Program-made: the position numbers and the translations under genes
Part shown: positions 8,484 through 18,071 of the stretch, piece by piece
How the letters are laid out: every line of letters begins with the position of its first letter
Position numbering within the stretch: the stretch's first letter is position 1
Source of the DNA: JAKAGZ01 sp963783855
GTDB taxonomy: Bacteria > Bacteroidota > Ignavibacteria > Ignavibacteriales > Ignavibacteriaceae
Length of the DNA stretch: 64,000 nucleotides
Assembly: GCA_963783855.1 (NCBI GenBank)
Contig: CAWAPE010000005.1
Location: forward strand, 310,001 to 374,000
Direction: 5' to 3'
The notes under the pieces: generated by a model
The model's input: only the letters and a program-made list of their open reading frames with translations
The model's database searches: none
Told to the model about the DNA's origin: nothing

Positions 8484-10532
8484 TTAATATCTGATCCCTA
8501 CTTCGATACCCGGCTGACTTTCTTCGCCGCTAACCAGATAACTTGTAACGTAATAGAAATATAAACGTCCGGCTTTCAGATTTTTGTCCTTGAATATGGG
8601 CTCTGAACTATATTTTACAGTTCCCAAGTAAATAGGGTTCTCACCCCTCTCATACCTGTATATTTTATAGCCTGAAAGGTTTTCTTGCTCAGCTTCGTAC
8701 CAGGTTATTTCAATTCCTCCAGTTACTTTTTTAGCACTAATCCCCGCAGGCGGAATTACAGAAATACTTTTGATTTTAGCCTCGACCGGATTGCTTAAAT
8801 CACTTTGGCCGCCAAATACATCTTTTGAACGGACAGCATATAGGTATGAACTGCCGCTTATTACATCATCATCAGTAAAATAATTTTGGAAAGGTGGTAT
8901 AGTTGAATCATTGACAGCTTTGAAATCACCGATAGGTTTTCCTATCTTATCAATTTCTTTTCTCAGTAAATCGTAGCCATCTATTCCGTTTTGCATAGCG
9001 CTCGTATTTGCCCAATAAACGCTAACGGATTTCCCGTTCACTGTGAGTTTAACATCGGTTGGAACTAATGGTTTTGTCGCGACAGATGGTCTAACATAAA
9101 CTGTATCAGAGTATGCACTTTTAACATAGCTAGTATTTTCGGCTTTAACGGCATAAGCATATGTTATTTTACCTGATAACGTAGAATCATTGTCAATATA
9201 AGTCATAAGAGAGTCTTTAGCCGGAATTAATTGCGAGGCTTGTTCTAACTTCCCATTAATGCTGCTGCTCCTATAGACATAATATCCTCTCGTAAAGCTT
9301 TCATTACAAGTCCATTGAAGCTTTACTCCTTCTTTGACCCCTTCTCCTTTAACATCCAGCGGCGGGAAAGGTGCATCCGGATTACTATAAACGCCGAAGA
9401 ATCTTGGTGACTTGGTAGATTTTTCTCCAAGTTGTCCTTCCGCAATAAAGTAATAGTAATAAGTTATCTCTGGTTCAACTTTCTGGTCTAAGTATGAAGT
9501 TTGATTTGTTGGAAGTGATACAAGTTTTACATATCCAGTGTCATAATTTGCGCTTTTATATATGTCAATGAGTCTGACTGAAGGATCTTTCTTTGGCTGC
9601 CAGCTTAATTCAATGCCGCCTTCTGCATGTGCTCCTTCCACTTTTATGCTGTCGGGTAAAGAGGAAACTGCCTTAAAATTATAATTTCCTACAATCACAG
9701 TATCTGAATTTTCTCCTTCATTCCCAAAGATATCTTCCGGAGTTATATAATAACGATAAATGCTTACAGGATCTATCAAAGTATCCTGCACAAAAATGTT
9801 CAGGCCATCTTTACCCGCATTAACTCCTTTTAGAGGGTTTATAAGTCTGAAAGGTGGACGAAGATTGTCTTCTCTCATTACCTGGAAGACAGGCATTTTC
9901 TCATTACTCGTGGTCCACTGAATAAATATTTTGTCCCCATCACTCCTTGAAGTTTTCTGATGGATTTTTTTAAAAGAAACTTTACCCGGATATTGGACGG
10001 CAAATGTTCGAATTGTATTTAATACTTTCCCCGTAGTGCTAACTTTAGAGTACCTATACTCGTATTGCGTATTTTCATTAGCGCTAGTATCCAGATAAAT
10101 TGTGCCCAGGGCTAATCCCAAAACCGGTACCTGCGCGTATGAATAAAGAGAATCTATCCTTTTATATTTATTACTGATTTCCCACACATTCTTTAATATA
10201 TCATCATTTCCAATAATCAGGTAAGGTAGCTGAGAGTGGAAAGAACTAACTCTGTTTTTGAATTCAGTAAAATTAGCAGGACCAGAAACTGTGTCTAAGG
10301 TATGCCAGGCATTTGTATTCTCAACTCTTCTTTCAATTATATAGGAAAACTGCTCTCCCGTGTTTTCTTTTAAGGGGATGTCTTTATCAAAGTAGACGAA
10401 GATTCCTTTTTTACCGCCGAATGCTTTATCCATTATTGAAACTTGCGAAAATATTCTTGGAACTGCAAAAACGAATAAAGTTATTACAATAAAAATTGCT
10501 GATTTAATTCTTCCTGTATTTTCTCTTTTCAT
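8484..10532 (-). CDS. Exported fibronectin type III repeat protein
   Basis: 682 residues with a signal peptide (FIVITLFVFAVPRIFSQ) and about five FN3 domains: roughly residues 195-290, 300-385, 390-485, 495-590 and 597-675. Each carries the FN3 signature of a Trp in strand B (IELSWQP, VKLQWTC, VSVYWAN, IEITWYE) and a Tyr-rich strand such as YYYYFIAEG or YLYAVRSKD. No catalytic domain and no typical C-terminal sorting domain was seen. It sits 8 bases downstream of the giant gene with an AAGG ribosome site. Likely a surface or secreted structural partner of that protein, which is inference. Confidence 0.85.
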   Translation of the reverse strand: MKRENTGRIKSAIFIVITLFVFAVPRIFSQVSIMDKAFGGKKGIFVYFDKDIPLKENTGEQFSYIIERRVENTNAWHTLDTVSGPANFTEFKNRVSSFHSQLPYLIIGNDDILKNVWEISNKYKRIDSLYSYAQVPVLGLALGTIYLDTSANENTQYEYRYSKVSTTGKVLNTIRTFAVQYPGKVSFKKIHQKTSRSDGDKIFIQWTTSNEKMPVFQVMREDNLRPPFRLINPLKGVNAGKDGLNIFVQDTLIDPVSIYRYYITPEDIFGNEGENSDTVIVGNYNFKAVSSLPDSIKVEGAHAEGGIELSWQPKKDPSVRLIDIYKSANYDTGYVKLVSLPTNQTSYLDQKVEPEITYYYYFIAEGQLGEKSTKSPRFFGVYSNPDAPFPPLDVKGEGVKEGVKLQWTCNESFTRGYYVYRSSSINGKLEQASQLIPAKDSLMTYIDNDSTLSGKITYAYAVKAENTSYVKSAYSDTVYVRPSVATKPLVPTDVKLTVNGKSVSVYWANTSAMQNGIDGYDLLRKEIDKIGKPIGDFKAVNDSTIPPFQNYFTDDDVISGSSYLYAVRSKDVFGGQSDLSNPVEAKIKSISVIPPAGISAKKVTGGIEITWYEAEQENLSGYKIYRYERGENPIYLGTVKYSSEPIFKDKNLKAGRLYFYYVTSYLVSGEESQPGIEVGIRY

Positions 10533-10540
10533 AAAAGCCT

Positions 10541-13500
10541 TTATTTACTACAGCCCTGTGCTGTATTAGTGCTGCACGAGCCGCTTTTAAAAGAAAACTT
10601 AGTGTTTCCATTTGAATCAATATGCATTAGTGCGCTCATTGCAAATGTTTTATTAAATACAGATATATTGGGCGGAGTACAAAGCTCATCAATTCCGACT
10701 CCCTGCTGTTCTATATCTGCGCCAATTGAAAAACTTCCACATCCATCTAGGCTAAACAATCCGGGATTTGTTTGGTAAATGCCTGTAAATGCAAGTTGCA
10801 GAGTAGCTTCCGCAGATAACTTTGTACAGATCAATGCATCCATACTAAAGGAAGCATCGATGAACCCTATGGCACCTATTCCATACTCATTTCCGCTTTT
10901 AGAAAATGACGTCCACATCTTAACATTAGCTCCTGCTTCAACTCCAAAATGGATATTCGCAACTCCCGTTTTGATATCAATTGTCGGAATAGCAATTGGA
11001 ATGGCACACTTACCTGAGAATAAAAATCCGCTTATACTTGATTGAAAACCGCAAGGCAAATTTTTGTCGTAAGAGGCTTTGGCAAACCCATCTTTTACAT
11101 TTTGAGGCATACTTCCATAGTCACCAATTATAATTGCCGCATCCTGCTCCGGTAGTCCTGGAATTTTGGCCGTAATACCAGCAAAGAAGAACCAGCCGCT
11201 TCCGTCAACCAATAACTCAGCGGGACCCTTTATATTAACGCCTCCCATATCTTTATCTATATCCATCGTGCCCACGAGCTGGCCCTTATCAAAATCATAT
11301 TTCCAAAACATCTGACCGAATGGAGTATCAATATTGTTCACTCCAATCGATTGGTCATTCGCATAAAATTCACCTGTAACGGTGAACGTTATCCTGTTTT
11401 GTCCGCCATTAACCCCTTTTGGAGTTGTCAGGTTTCCTGCAACTGAAAGGGTATCCCAATTATTTCCAACTACTTGGATATGTCCGCCAACAGAATCAAA
11501 GTAATTGATATTCCCACCGATTTGAAGCTTTTGCCAGAAGGTCCCTGTTTTAGCAAAAGGACTATTAGGTGTTTCAACCCAAATCGAAGTGGAATCGGCA
11601 GTATGATAGAGCCACGAATTCAAACTATACTTGCCTTCTTCCCAGAGTCTACCTCGTACAGATAATCCTTTACTGTTAAAGATCATTGTATCAGCCGCTG
11701 ATTCTGAGAATGCATAATTAACCCCTTTATCAACAAAAGCTATTTTAAAAGGAACTAATCTCATTTTTATTTGTCCGTTTTCCTTATAATAGACTAATAC
11801 GCCGTTCACTGTACCCGGATAACCTGGAATGTTGAAAGAAAGTGAAGTCATCTCTACGTGATGCCCAGCCGGAACGTATTTTATTTCGGAAGGATTGAAT
11901 ATTCCAATTTTATAAATCTTTAGAGTCTTAGATGACTGTTCCGGAATCAGGTCAACATTATCCTGATTACTATATAAATAAATTGAAGAAATATGGACTG
12001 AATCTCCGGAGGCCATCCCGGGTAATCCACCGAATGCTGCAACCGAAGAGCCCGGTTTTGAAGCAAACAGGAACCAGTTTGAGTTTGAACTATTATAGTT
12101 CAGCTTTAATTTACCACTAAGTTTCACGGGGATTATTCCCCCGATACTAATGTTATTTATATTTACAGAAGAACTCAAAATCTCTGTCGGTGAGATATGA
12201 AGTTGAGTGACGGGCACGTTAAAAAGCTGCGTTTGCAGCGTAGCTTTTGTAACATTAAGATTACCGTTTAAATTCCAGTCTTTGATGAGCAGTTTCCATT
12301 TGTCCATTTGAAGCGATAGGTTATCATTTTTCTTATGGATATAGCCTATACCATTAGCAATTGAAATATTCACATCCCCGAGATTTATTAGGCTATGCGA
12401 AAGTTTTGCATTTGTAAGGTTCAACTCGATCCGTGTATTTAGTCCTAAAGAATCTGCATATAACACCGAAAGTGATGAATCTGCTACCGCTTTAAAGCCG
12501 TACAATTTGAAATTCAATGAATGCATCAGAGAATCGGATACAAGAAACCCGCTAAAATTGCTTATAGGATCTTTTTGTGTAGCGGTGATAACAGGAATTC
12601 TTAAATTATTTGCTCCTGAATTCCTAATATAGAAACCTCCTCCCGGTAAACTAAGATTTGAAGATATTTTGCTGAAGGAACTCTGGCTTACGAATACCCT
12701 TCCCTTTATTATTCCGCTGCCGGGTGCATTTTTGTCCAGTTCAATTCCAATTTTATTATCTCTTAATTCTCCGGAATAGTTGTGGAACACCTGCAGACCT
12801 AAATGGTTCATATCCGTTTTAACAGGAAGTTTTGCCGGGTCAGAAACGGGAATAGTCTGCCCAAATATTACACTTGTCTTATTTGGGTCCGGGACAATTT
12901 CAACATTTGAAAACGATAAACTTTTTACAATGGCATTCTGATTTACCTGGAATTGATTATTTTTAAGTGAATCAAGGTGTGCAATACTGCCTGTTATAAA
13001 AACGTGCCCGTTATTATCGGCCAATGAATCCACCTCTATGGGAAATCCCATCAGGTGAGTAATGTCCATTTTGTCATAAACTTTTAAATTAAAATTAATA
13101 TTGCTCAGGCCTTTGGAAGGTACGCTTAGACTTTTTCTGTCACCAATTAAATTCGAACTACTTTTCCCTGCTATAAAATCATTGCTGCCGATTGGGACAT
13201 TATGCAATATAAAAGAACCGTCAGTGCCTGTACTTGTGATACAAGGATTCCCGCCTGACTGAGCTACTTTTACAATTGCTCCGGCAACAGGCTGATTATT
13301 TTTACCAATATAAACGTGTCCTGCAATTCTTGCCGCTTTAAGCAAAGGCACTGTAACAGAAACCGGATTTTCTGATTCATAATTGTTGATTGGGACTATA
13401 TTGCTTAGAAAGTCCTGGCTATCGGGTGCTTGTACAAAAACTTTAAATGTGGTATCAGGATTTGTAAACACAAAATTGGCTTTGCCATCGTCTTTTGTAA

Positions 13501-16381
13501 TTCCATAAAGCGGTTTTCCGTCGTCGCCTTTAACGGGATTATTTAGCTTATCAAGTATCTGAACTTTTGCCCCGGCAATTTTACTTCCTGGTAAAAAAGG
13601 AATATAATGTCCATTAGATTGCACATTTTTAGGCTTCACATATACGGTTATTCTGTGCTCCTTTCTGTATAATTTAATAGTTTGCATATCTACAACCGGC
13701 TTATTAACGCTCACTTCGATTGTGTCAGCAAAAAATATCGGACTCAGCGGATCAATAATTACTTTGTGCATTCCGGATGTGGCGCCGACCTTAAATTTGA
13801 CAGGTGGGACTTTCATAGTATTGAAATTCAAAATTGTCGGCGCATCAAATTCGGCCGACTCTCCCCCTTTTACGGTTACCCTTGCTGATAGGCCCCCTCC
13901 GTACTCGCTTATTATTTGTCCTATGATCACCGAATTGGGCTCAAGATCGATCGGTTCATTCCATTTTTCACCGGGCATAAGTACCTTGCCTTTTGAAGGG
14001 ATATCAACACCGAACGGTTTATAGCCATATTTATAAACGAATAGACGCCTTAGGGGAGAAACAGGATTTCCGTTCTTGAATTTAACCGGGAGGTTTGTAA
14101 AAGCAAATCTGCCTGCGTTATCCGTTAGGGCCGATCTTTCCGCTGTGAATATCCCTGTCATTAATTTAACAGTAGCACCCGGGATTTCAAGCCCTGTTAC
14201 AGAGCTTCTAACAAACCCTTTGACATAGGGACTCAACGGATGAGCTTTAACCGTAGATGTAATTTTTTGGGGCTTATATTGATCTGAAAAAAGTGCCGTA
14301 CTGGTATCTTTGTGGGAATATTCGACAGGCCAAGTAGTGCTGTAATTAAAAACACTTTCATTGGTACTTCCGGAATAAATATAATACTTATCATTCGGGC
14401 CATCATTGAACATCACCCTATAAAATTTCAGTGACCCGTCTGCTAACGTAACTCCCTCGGCAACTGATTCATAATTACTGAACCATAAACGAAACCCCGC
14501 CCCTTTTTGATTGCCCCCCCTGTCCGGAGGTGCACCCTCATTAACCGGGACCCCTTTGGGGCGTTTTTTACGGAGCAGCCAGACGTTCATACCTGGGATG
14601 CCATTACCCGGAGTTATCTTCTGATTTACCTGGTTATCGGATTCAATTTTTAAAGTCAACTGGCAGCTTTTGGCAGTGGCAATAAAATCGCCCAAATTTT
14701 TATTCTGGCCGGTTTGGATTACAATGTCCTTGGATGGCGAGACAAAATAATTTGCATCAGGGTTATCGACGACTATTCTGAACATACGATAGTAACCGGT
14801 TGTTATCACAGAAAAAGGTCCGGTTATATTTGTTTGCACAAATTTAAAATTAAAATTACCGCTTGCGTCTGTTTTCGTAGCAGATATTACCTGGCCGCAA
14901 TCATCAGGCCCACTGAATCCGGTTTGAATGTACCCTCCTTGTTTTACAGCTGTGACATGACGGGTAACTATTGAATTAAAATCAACTTTATTTGCAGCAG
15001 GGTCATATGGGTGATACTCAACTACCAGTTTAATATTTGTGTTTGCCATTGAGAATGTTTTGTTATCGCCAGGTTCCGCAAATTTATAATTGAGTGTACC
15101 GTTCAATGAAGTTGTTTGCCAGTTGCCGCCATTTGGCACACCTTTGGCATAAGTGAATTCTCTTATATCGCTTGTGGCAATAATTTTATCATTGCTCTTA
15201 TCCACAACCCTGACCTGCCAGGCATATTGTTTGTTATAATTTAATGGAAGCGTAAATGCATCGTGAGGAGTAGACCGGTAGTAATAGCCGAACATATTGA
15301 TATTCTTTTCGTAATATACTGCATTATAAATATCAACATCGGGGATGTAATATGATGTATTGTTTTTAATTGCGTCTGATCTTGATTGTCCTGCTTTTAC
15401 TTCAACAACGATTAACCTGTAATCAATATTTTGATAATCATAACCTGAAGGCAGAGTATAGCTCCAGGAGAATTCAGGTTGTTCCTTTTCGGAAGAGTTA
15501 TCATTCGGATATGATAATTTAACAGGGTTTTTAATTGTGATGGGGAAAAAATGGATAGCAGGTTTCTTTTTTCTGAATGTAAATATTTCACTTTCCCCAT
15601 TATTTTGTGTGGGAGGATAACCAAACTGATCAAGTGCTTGTACCTGCCAGGCATATGTTTTACCAGCTTCAATCGGAAGCGCACTTATTGGGTATACAAG
15701 GGTTGTATTAAGTATATTATCATTTTCAAATTGAGGGATATTCGAATTCAACGCTTTTGATGGGGTTTGGCCGGGTAATATTTCGACAATCTTTAATGAA
15801 TAATTAAGTTGATAATCCGGAGGAGCAACTACAGGCGTCCACTGGAAAACCGGATACTGCATATTATTTTCTAGGGAATCTCCATCAAAAGGAGTCACTA
15901 AATGCGGGGGATCTGGATAAACAATTGTAAAGTCAGAGCAAACATTCTGGACAAGCTTTCCTCCCTCGGGATCTTCTATGTCAAGGCATAAATTATAATG
16001 ACCCTGAGGAATTCTTCCTGTCCTCTCTATTTGGTCTTTAATATCTGTGTATGGGTAAGTTGCAGCACTAAATTTTATAATCTTAGTATTATCTACTATA
16101 ACAGTAGGAATTGAATTCACATTGATAAGATCAGAAAGGCTTTCTAATACAACCCCAGTCCCATCCTTCGATAGTGTAGCTCTAATTTTTATTGGGGTGC
16201 TCTGCTGCAGCCTGTTAAATATTGTTAGGCTCCCGACTGCCCCAGGGTTTACCTGCCAAACATTAGTATAAGGAGAAGGGAATGGAGAAAGATTTAGGAT
16301 TGCATCCCAGCCAGTATCTTGTGCTTTTGTTAAAGAACAAAATATAATGACTAGTATGCCTATTTTTTTTAGGGGATGCAT
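10541..16381 (-). CDS. Giant exported multidomain protein (FN3-like and carboxypeptidase-regulatory-like domains)
   Basis: 1946 residues, first gene of the island operon, with a GGAGG site four bases before the ATG and a signal peptide (KIGILVIIFCSLTKAQ). Residues about 150-425 hold two FN3/Ig-like domains, each with a YAWQV core (TYAWQVQALDQFG, QYAWQVRVVDKSN). Carboxypeptidase-regulatory-like domains follow, for example VKGFVRSSVTGLEIPGATV near 720 and RIAGHVYIGKNNQPVAGAIV near 1015. The rest is a long beta-rich region with a Cys-containing C-terminus (SGSCSTNTAQGCSK). The layout resembles the large TANFOR-type proteins of Bacteroidota, recalled rather than searched. Likely a secreted or surface adhesin-like scaffold. 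Function unknown. Confidence 0.8.
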   Translation of the reverse strand: MHPLKKIGILVIIFCSLTKAQDTGWDAILNLSPFPSPYTNVWQVNPGAVGSLTIFNRLQQSTPIKIRATLSKDGTGVVLESLSDLINVNSIPTVIVDNTKIIKFSAATYPYTDIKDQIERTGRIPQGHYNLCLDIEDPEGGKLVQNVCSDFTIVYPDPPHLVTPFDGDSLENNMQYPVFQWTPVVAPPDYQLNYSLKIVEILPGQTPSKALNSNIPQFENDNILNTTLVYPISALPIEAGKTYAWQVQALDQFGYPPTQNNGESEIFTFRKKKPAIHFFPITIKNPVKLSYPNDNSSEKEQPEFSWSYTLPSGYDYQNIDYRLIVVEVKAGQSRSDAIKNNTSYYIPDVDIYNAVYYEKNINMFGYYYRSTPHDAFTLPLNYNKQYAWQVRVVDKSNDKIIATSDIREFTYAKGVPNGGNWQTTSLNGTLNYKFAEPGDNKTFSMANTNIKLVVEYHPYDPAANKVDFNSIVTRHVTAVKQGGYIQTGFSGPDDCGQVISATKTDASGNFNFKFVQTNITGPFSVITTGYYRMFRIVVDNPDANYFVSPSKDIVIQTGQNKNLGDFIATAKSCQLTLKIESDNQVNQKITPGNGIPGMNVWLLRKKRPKGVPVNEGAPPDRGGNQKGAGFRLWFSNYESVAEGVTLADGSLKFYRVMFNDGPNDKYYIYSGSTNESVFNYSTTWPVEYSHKDTSTALFSDQYKPQKITSTVKAHPLSPYVKGFVRSSVTGLEIPGATVKLMTGIFTAERSALTDNAGRFAFTNLPVKFKNGNPVSPLRRLFVYKYGYKPFGVDIPSKGKVLMPGEKWNEPIDLEPNSVIIGQIISEYGGGLSARVTVKGGESAEFDAPTILNFNTMKVPPVKFKVGATSGMHKVIIDPLSPIFFADTIEVSVNKPVVDMQTIKLYRKEHRITVYVKPKNVQSNGHYIPFLPGSKIAGAKVQILDKLNNPVKGDDGKPLYGITKDDGKANFVFTNPDTTFKVFVQAPDSQDFLSNIVPINNYESENPVSVTVPLLKAARIAGHVYIGKNNQPVAGAIVKVAQSGGNPCITSTGTDGSFILHNVPIGSNDFIAGKSSSNLIGDRKSLSVPSKGLSNINFNLKVYDKMDITHLMGFPIEVDSLADNNGHVFITGSIAHLDSLKNNQFQVNQNAIVKSLSFSNVEIVPDPNKTSVIFGQTIPVSDPAKLPVKTDMNHLGLQVFHNYSGELRDNKIGIELDKNAPGSGIIKGRVFVSQSSFSKISSNLSLPGGGFYIRNSGANNLRIPVITATQKDPISNFSGFLVSDSLMHSLNFKLYGFKAVADSSLSVLYADSLGLNTRIELNLTNAKLSHSLINLGDVNISIANGIGYIHKKNDNLSLQMDKWKLLIKDWNLNGNLNVTKATLQTQLFNVPVTQLHISPTEILSSSVNINNISIGGIIPVKLSGKLKLNYNSSNSNWFLFASKPGSSVAAFGGLPGMASGDSVHISSIYLYSNQDNVDLIPEQSSKTLKIYKIGIFNPSEIKYVPAGHHVEMTSLSFNIPGYPGTVNGVLVYYKENGQIKMRLVPFKIAFVDKGVNYAFSESAADTMIFNSKGLSVRGRLWEEGKYSLNSWLYHTADSTSIWVETPNSPFAKTGTFWQKLQIGGNINYFDSVGGHIQVVGNNWDTLSVAGNLTTPKGVNGGQNRITFTVTGEFYANDQSIGVNNIDTPFGQMFWKYDFDKGQLVGTMDIDKDMGGVNIKGPAELLVDGSGWFFFAGITAKIPGLPEQDAAIIIGDYGSMPQNVKDGFAKASYDKNLPCGFQSSISGFLFSGKCAIPIAIPTIDIKTGVANIHFGVEAGANVKMWTSFSKSGNEYGIGAIGFIDASFSMDALICTKLSAEATLQLAFTGIYQTNPGLFSLDGCGSFSIGADIEQQGVGIDELCTPPNISVFNKTFAMSALMHIDSNGNTKFSFKSGSCSTNTAQGCSK

Positions 16382-16881
16382 TGAGCCTCCAGACTAATCT
16401 AATTGAATATCTAGCCCTCTTATTTTTAGCCCTTTAATTTTTATATCCACATAAGCAAAGGATATAAAGCAAAACTTGGCACCCCCGCAAAATAATTTTA
16501 TTACAAACTATTTTGGTATGAGTCTTAATTGACCACTTGTATTATAGAGTAACGATAATTACCAGACTTAGGCTCATGGAATTAACTTATTAAATTTTTA
16601 ATAAAGTAGCAAATTATTTAATACAATTATTTACCCGACAAAGGAGCGGTAACTTCTTGATTTTGCTCTTAACGATTCCTCAATTTTACATTCTTAAATA
16701 ATTTTGAGACTGTAAAAATATGTAGTCTGCTTTTTGTCACTTCAACAAATCATTTGTTATTCTTCTCTGCATGGAATAACTTTACCCAGATGATTTATAT
16801 TGTTAACCTTAGGAAATCAGATAAGGATAAAATTTTAAAAATAGACAGTTCTGAATTTCCAACTAACCGTACTTCTTAAAT
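16382..16881. promoter_or_regulatory. Divergent intergenic region, presumed promoters
   Basis: Half a kilobase of AT-rich sequence between the start of the minus-strand exported-protein operon and the plus-strand unknown gene, so it should hold both promoters. I could not assign -10/-33 boxes with confidence. A stretch near 16702-16730 loosely resembles the sequence just before the right 75-bp repeat near 17600, but too weakly to call a third copy. Confidence 0.4.
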
Positions 16882-17478
16882 ATGAAAAAATTATTAGTAA
16901 CTTTAGCAATTTCAGCAATTGTTCTAGCTTATTTATTTTATCCCGAAAAAGTAATCACCTACCCTTCTGGAGAAACTGCACCCTCCCCTCCAAAGCAAAC
17001 AAACCTAGCAAACAAGAAGGAATGGGCTGTGAATGAATTTACGATTGAAGCACTTGCCGAATATGACATCAAGGCAAGAGTACTGAGCCGTAATAATTTT
17101 TCCCTCGGGAAAGAAAGTGAATTGTCCCCATTTGATCTAGCTCTTGGTTGGGGCCCAATGTCAGATCAGAGCGTGATTGATAATATAGAGATATCCCAAA
17201 GTAACAGGTGGTATCACTGGCAATCTGATAAGCTGCCAATCCCGAGGAACGAAATTACGTTAAATAGTGCTAATGTTCATATTATCCCTAAAGATGAGAA
17301 TGTTGAAGACAGATTCGATAAAGTATATAAAGGAAGTTTGATTGAAATGAAAGGCTATCTAGTCAAAGTAACCGCTGCGAAAGGCTGGAAATGGAAAAGT
17401 TCCCTAAGAAGGGACGATACAGGTGGTGGTTCGTGCGAGTTGTTTTGGGTAGAAGATTTGAAAGTATTTGATAAATAG
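16882..17478 (+). CDS. Membrane-anchored protein of unknown function
   Basis: 198 residues with one N-terminal hydrophobic helix (LLVTLAISAIVLAYLFYP) and a soluble domain on the outer side. The C-terminal third looks like a conserved motif block: NSANVHIIP, GSLIEMKGYLVKV, GWKWKSSLRRDDTGGGSC and FWVEDLKVF. I recall similar unnamed proteins in other bacteria but cannot name a family. It has no clear ribosome site. It is inside the probable island, divergent from the exported-protein operon, and the only plus-strand island gene. Confidence 0.7.
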   Translation: MKKLLVTLAISAIVLAYLFYPEKVITYPSGETAPSPPKQTNLANKKEWAVNEFTIEALAEYDIKARVLSRNNFSLGKESELSPFDLALGWGPMSDQSVIDNIEISQSNRWYHWQSDKLPIPRNEITLNSANVHIIPKDENVEDRFDKVYKGSLIEMKGYLVKVTAAKGWKWKSSLRRDDTGGGSCELFWVEDLKVFDK

Positions 17479-17625
17479 TTCTTATGTCTATCTGCACTAT
17501 CCTATTTATATAAATGACAATTTATTAACCGCTCCTGTCAATTTATTATCAACAATCTTTTCATATACCATTGTGGCTATCAAATCTTTATGCCCTTATG
17601 TTTTGAGATTGTGAAAACATCTACT

Positions 17626-17700
17626 TTGGGAAATTCACTTACTTCAGTACAAAAATATTATGAAATAGCCTACAATGTTGCAAGCAATAGATACGCAACA
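17626..17700 (+). repeat. 75-bp direct repeat, right copy
   Basis: Matches the left copy at 4892-4966 at 63 of 75 positions. It lies about 120 bases left of the intact tRNA-Gly, inside the island. The open frame runs further left to about 17515 and ends with TAA near 17721, giving up to about 68 codons without a convincing start. The surrounding 345 bases (17479-17823) hold nothing else I can support. Confidence 0.7.
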
Positions 17701-17823
17701 GAATCTAGTAAAACAAACTAATACTGATACTGGTAATCAATACTGAAGTGTGAATCGTTAAGGTGTGTGCCAAAATTGCTCTTATTGACTAAAATAAACG
17801 AAACTAAAGCAGAATAAAGTGGA

Positions 17824-17895
17824 GCGGGAAACGGGACTCGAACCCGCGACATTCACCTTGGCAAGGTGACGCTCTACCAACTGAGCTATTCCCGC
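17824..17895 (-). tRNA. tRNA-Gly (GCC)
   Basis: A complete 72-base cloverleaf on the minus strand. The acceptor stem GCGGGAA pairs with TTCCCGC, the D arm is AGCTCAGTTGGTAGAGC, the anticodon stem-loop CACCT-TGCCA-AGGTG reads GCC, and the T arm is GCGGG-TTCGAGT-CCCGT. No CCA is encoded. Its 3' end borders the probable island, and its 3' half is repeated at 4856-4895. Confidence 0.96.
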
Positions 17896-18071
17896 ATAGT
17901 ATTAAATCTTTTTAAGAACTAATATTGAAACTTTTTATCAAAACGAGCGTGTCAAATATAATACTGTAATTACTTTCTTGCAATAATTTCAGCAAAAATA
18001 AAGCTATTTTTGGTCAGGAGAGTCCATTTTTTTTATTAAATTGCTGTATAAACTTACTCAATCTATTATTT

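Larger units (their letters stand above)
4856..17862. mobile_element. Probable tRNA-Gly-bounded genomic island (13 kb)
   Basis: Bounded on the right by an intact tRNA-Gly gene and on the left by a same-orientation copy of that tRNA's 3' half, from the anticodon loop to the end of the acceptor stem. This is the footprint expected when an element inserts at a tRNA 3' end and restores the tRNA. The interior holds an 11-kb operon of four exported proteins, a membrane-anchored unknown, and a 75-bp direct repeat near both ends. No integrase, transposase or replication gene was recognised, so the element is either immobile, decayed or mobilised in trans. The boundaries are seen in the sequence. The mobile history is inference. 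Confidence 0.6.

Noticed and set aside
10569..15760. Numerous plus-strand frames opposite the giant gene
   Set aside because: They are complements of the coding strand with no ribosome sites or recognisable content.
5115..16381. T9SS cargo assignment for the exported operon
   Set aside because: No C-terminal sorting-domain pattern was visible at the ends of the giant, FN3 or propeller proteins.
16702..16730. Possible third copy of the island-end repeat
   Set aside because: It resembles only the sequence before the right repeat, over about 30 bases with many mismatches; not distinguishable from chance in AT-rich DNA.
4856..17895. Integrase, transposase or toxin gene inside the island
   Set aside because: All frames of useful length were read. 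The only genes are the four exported proteins and the 198-residue unknown; none has recombinase motifs.
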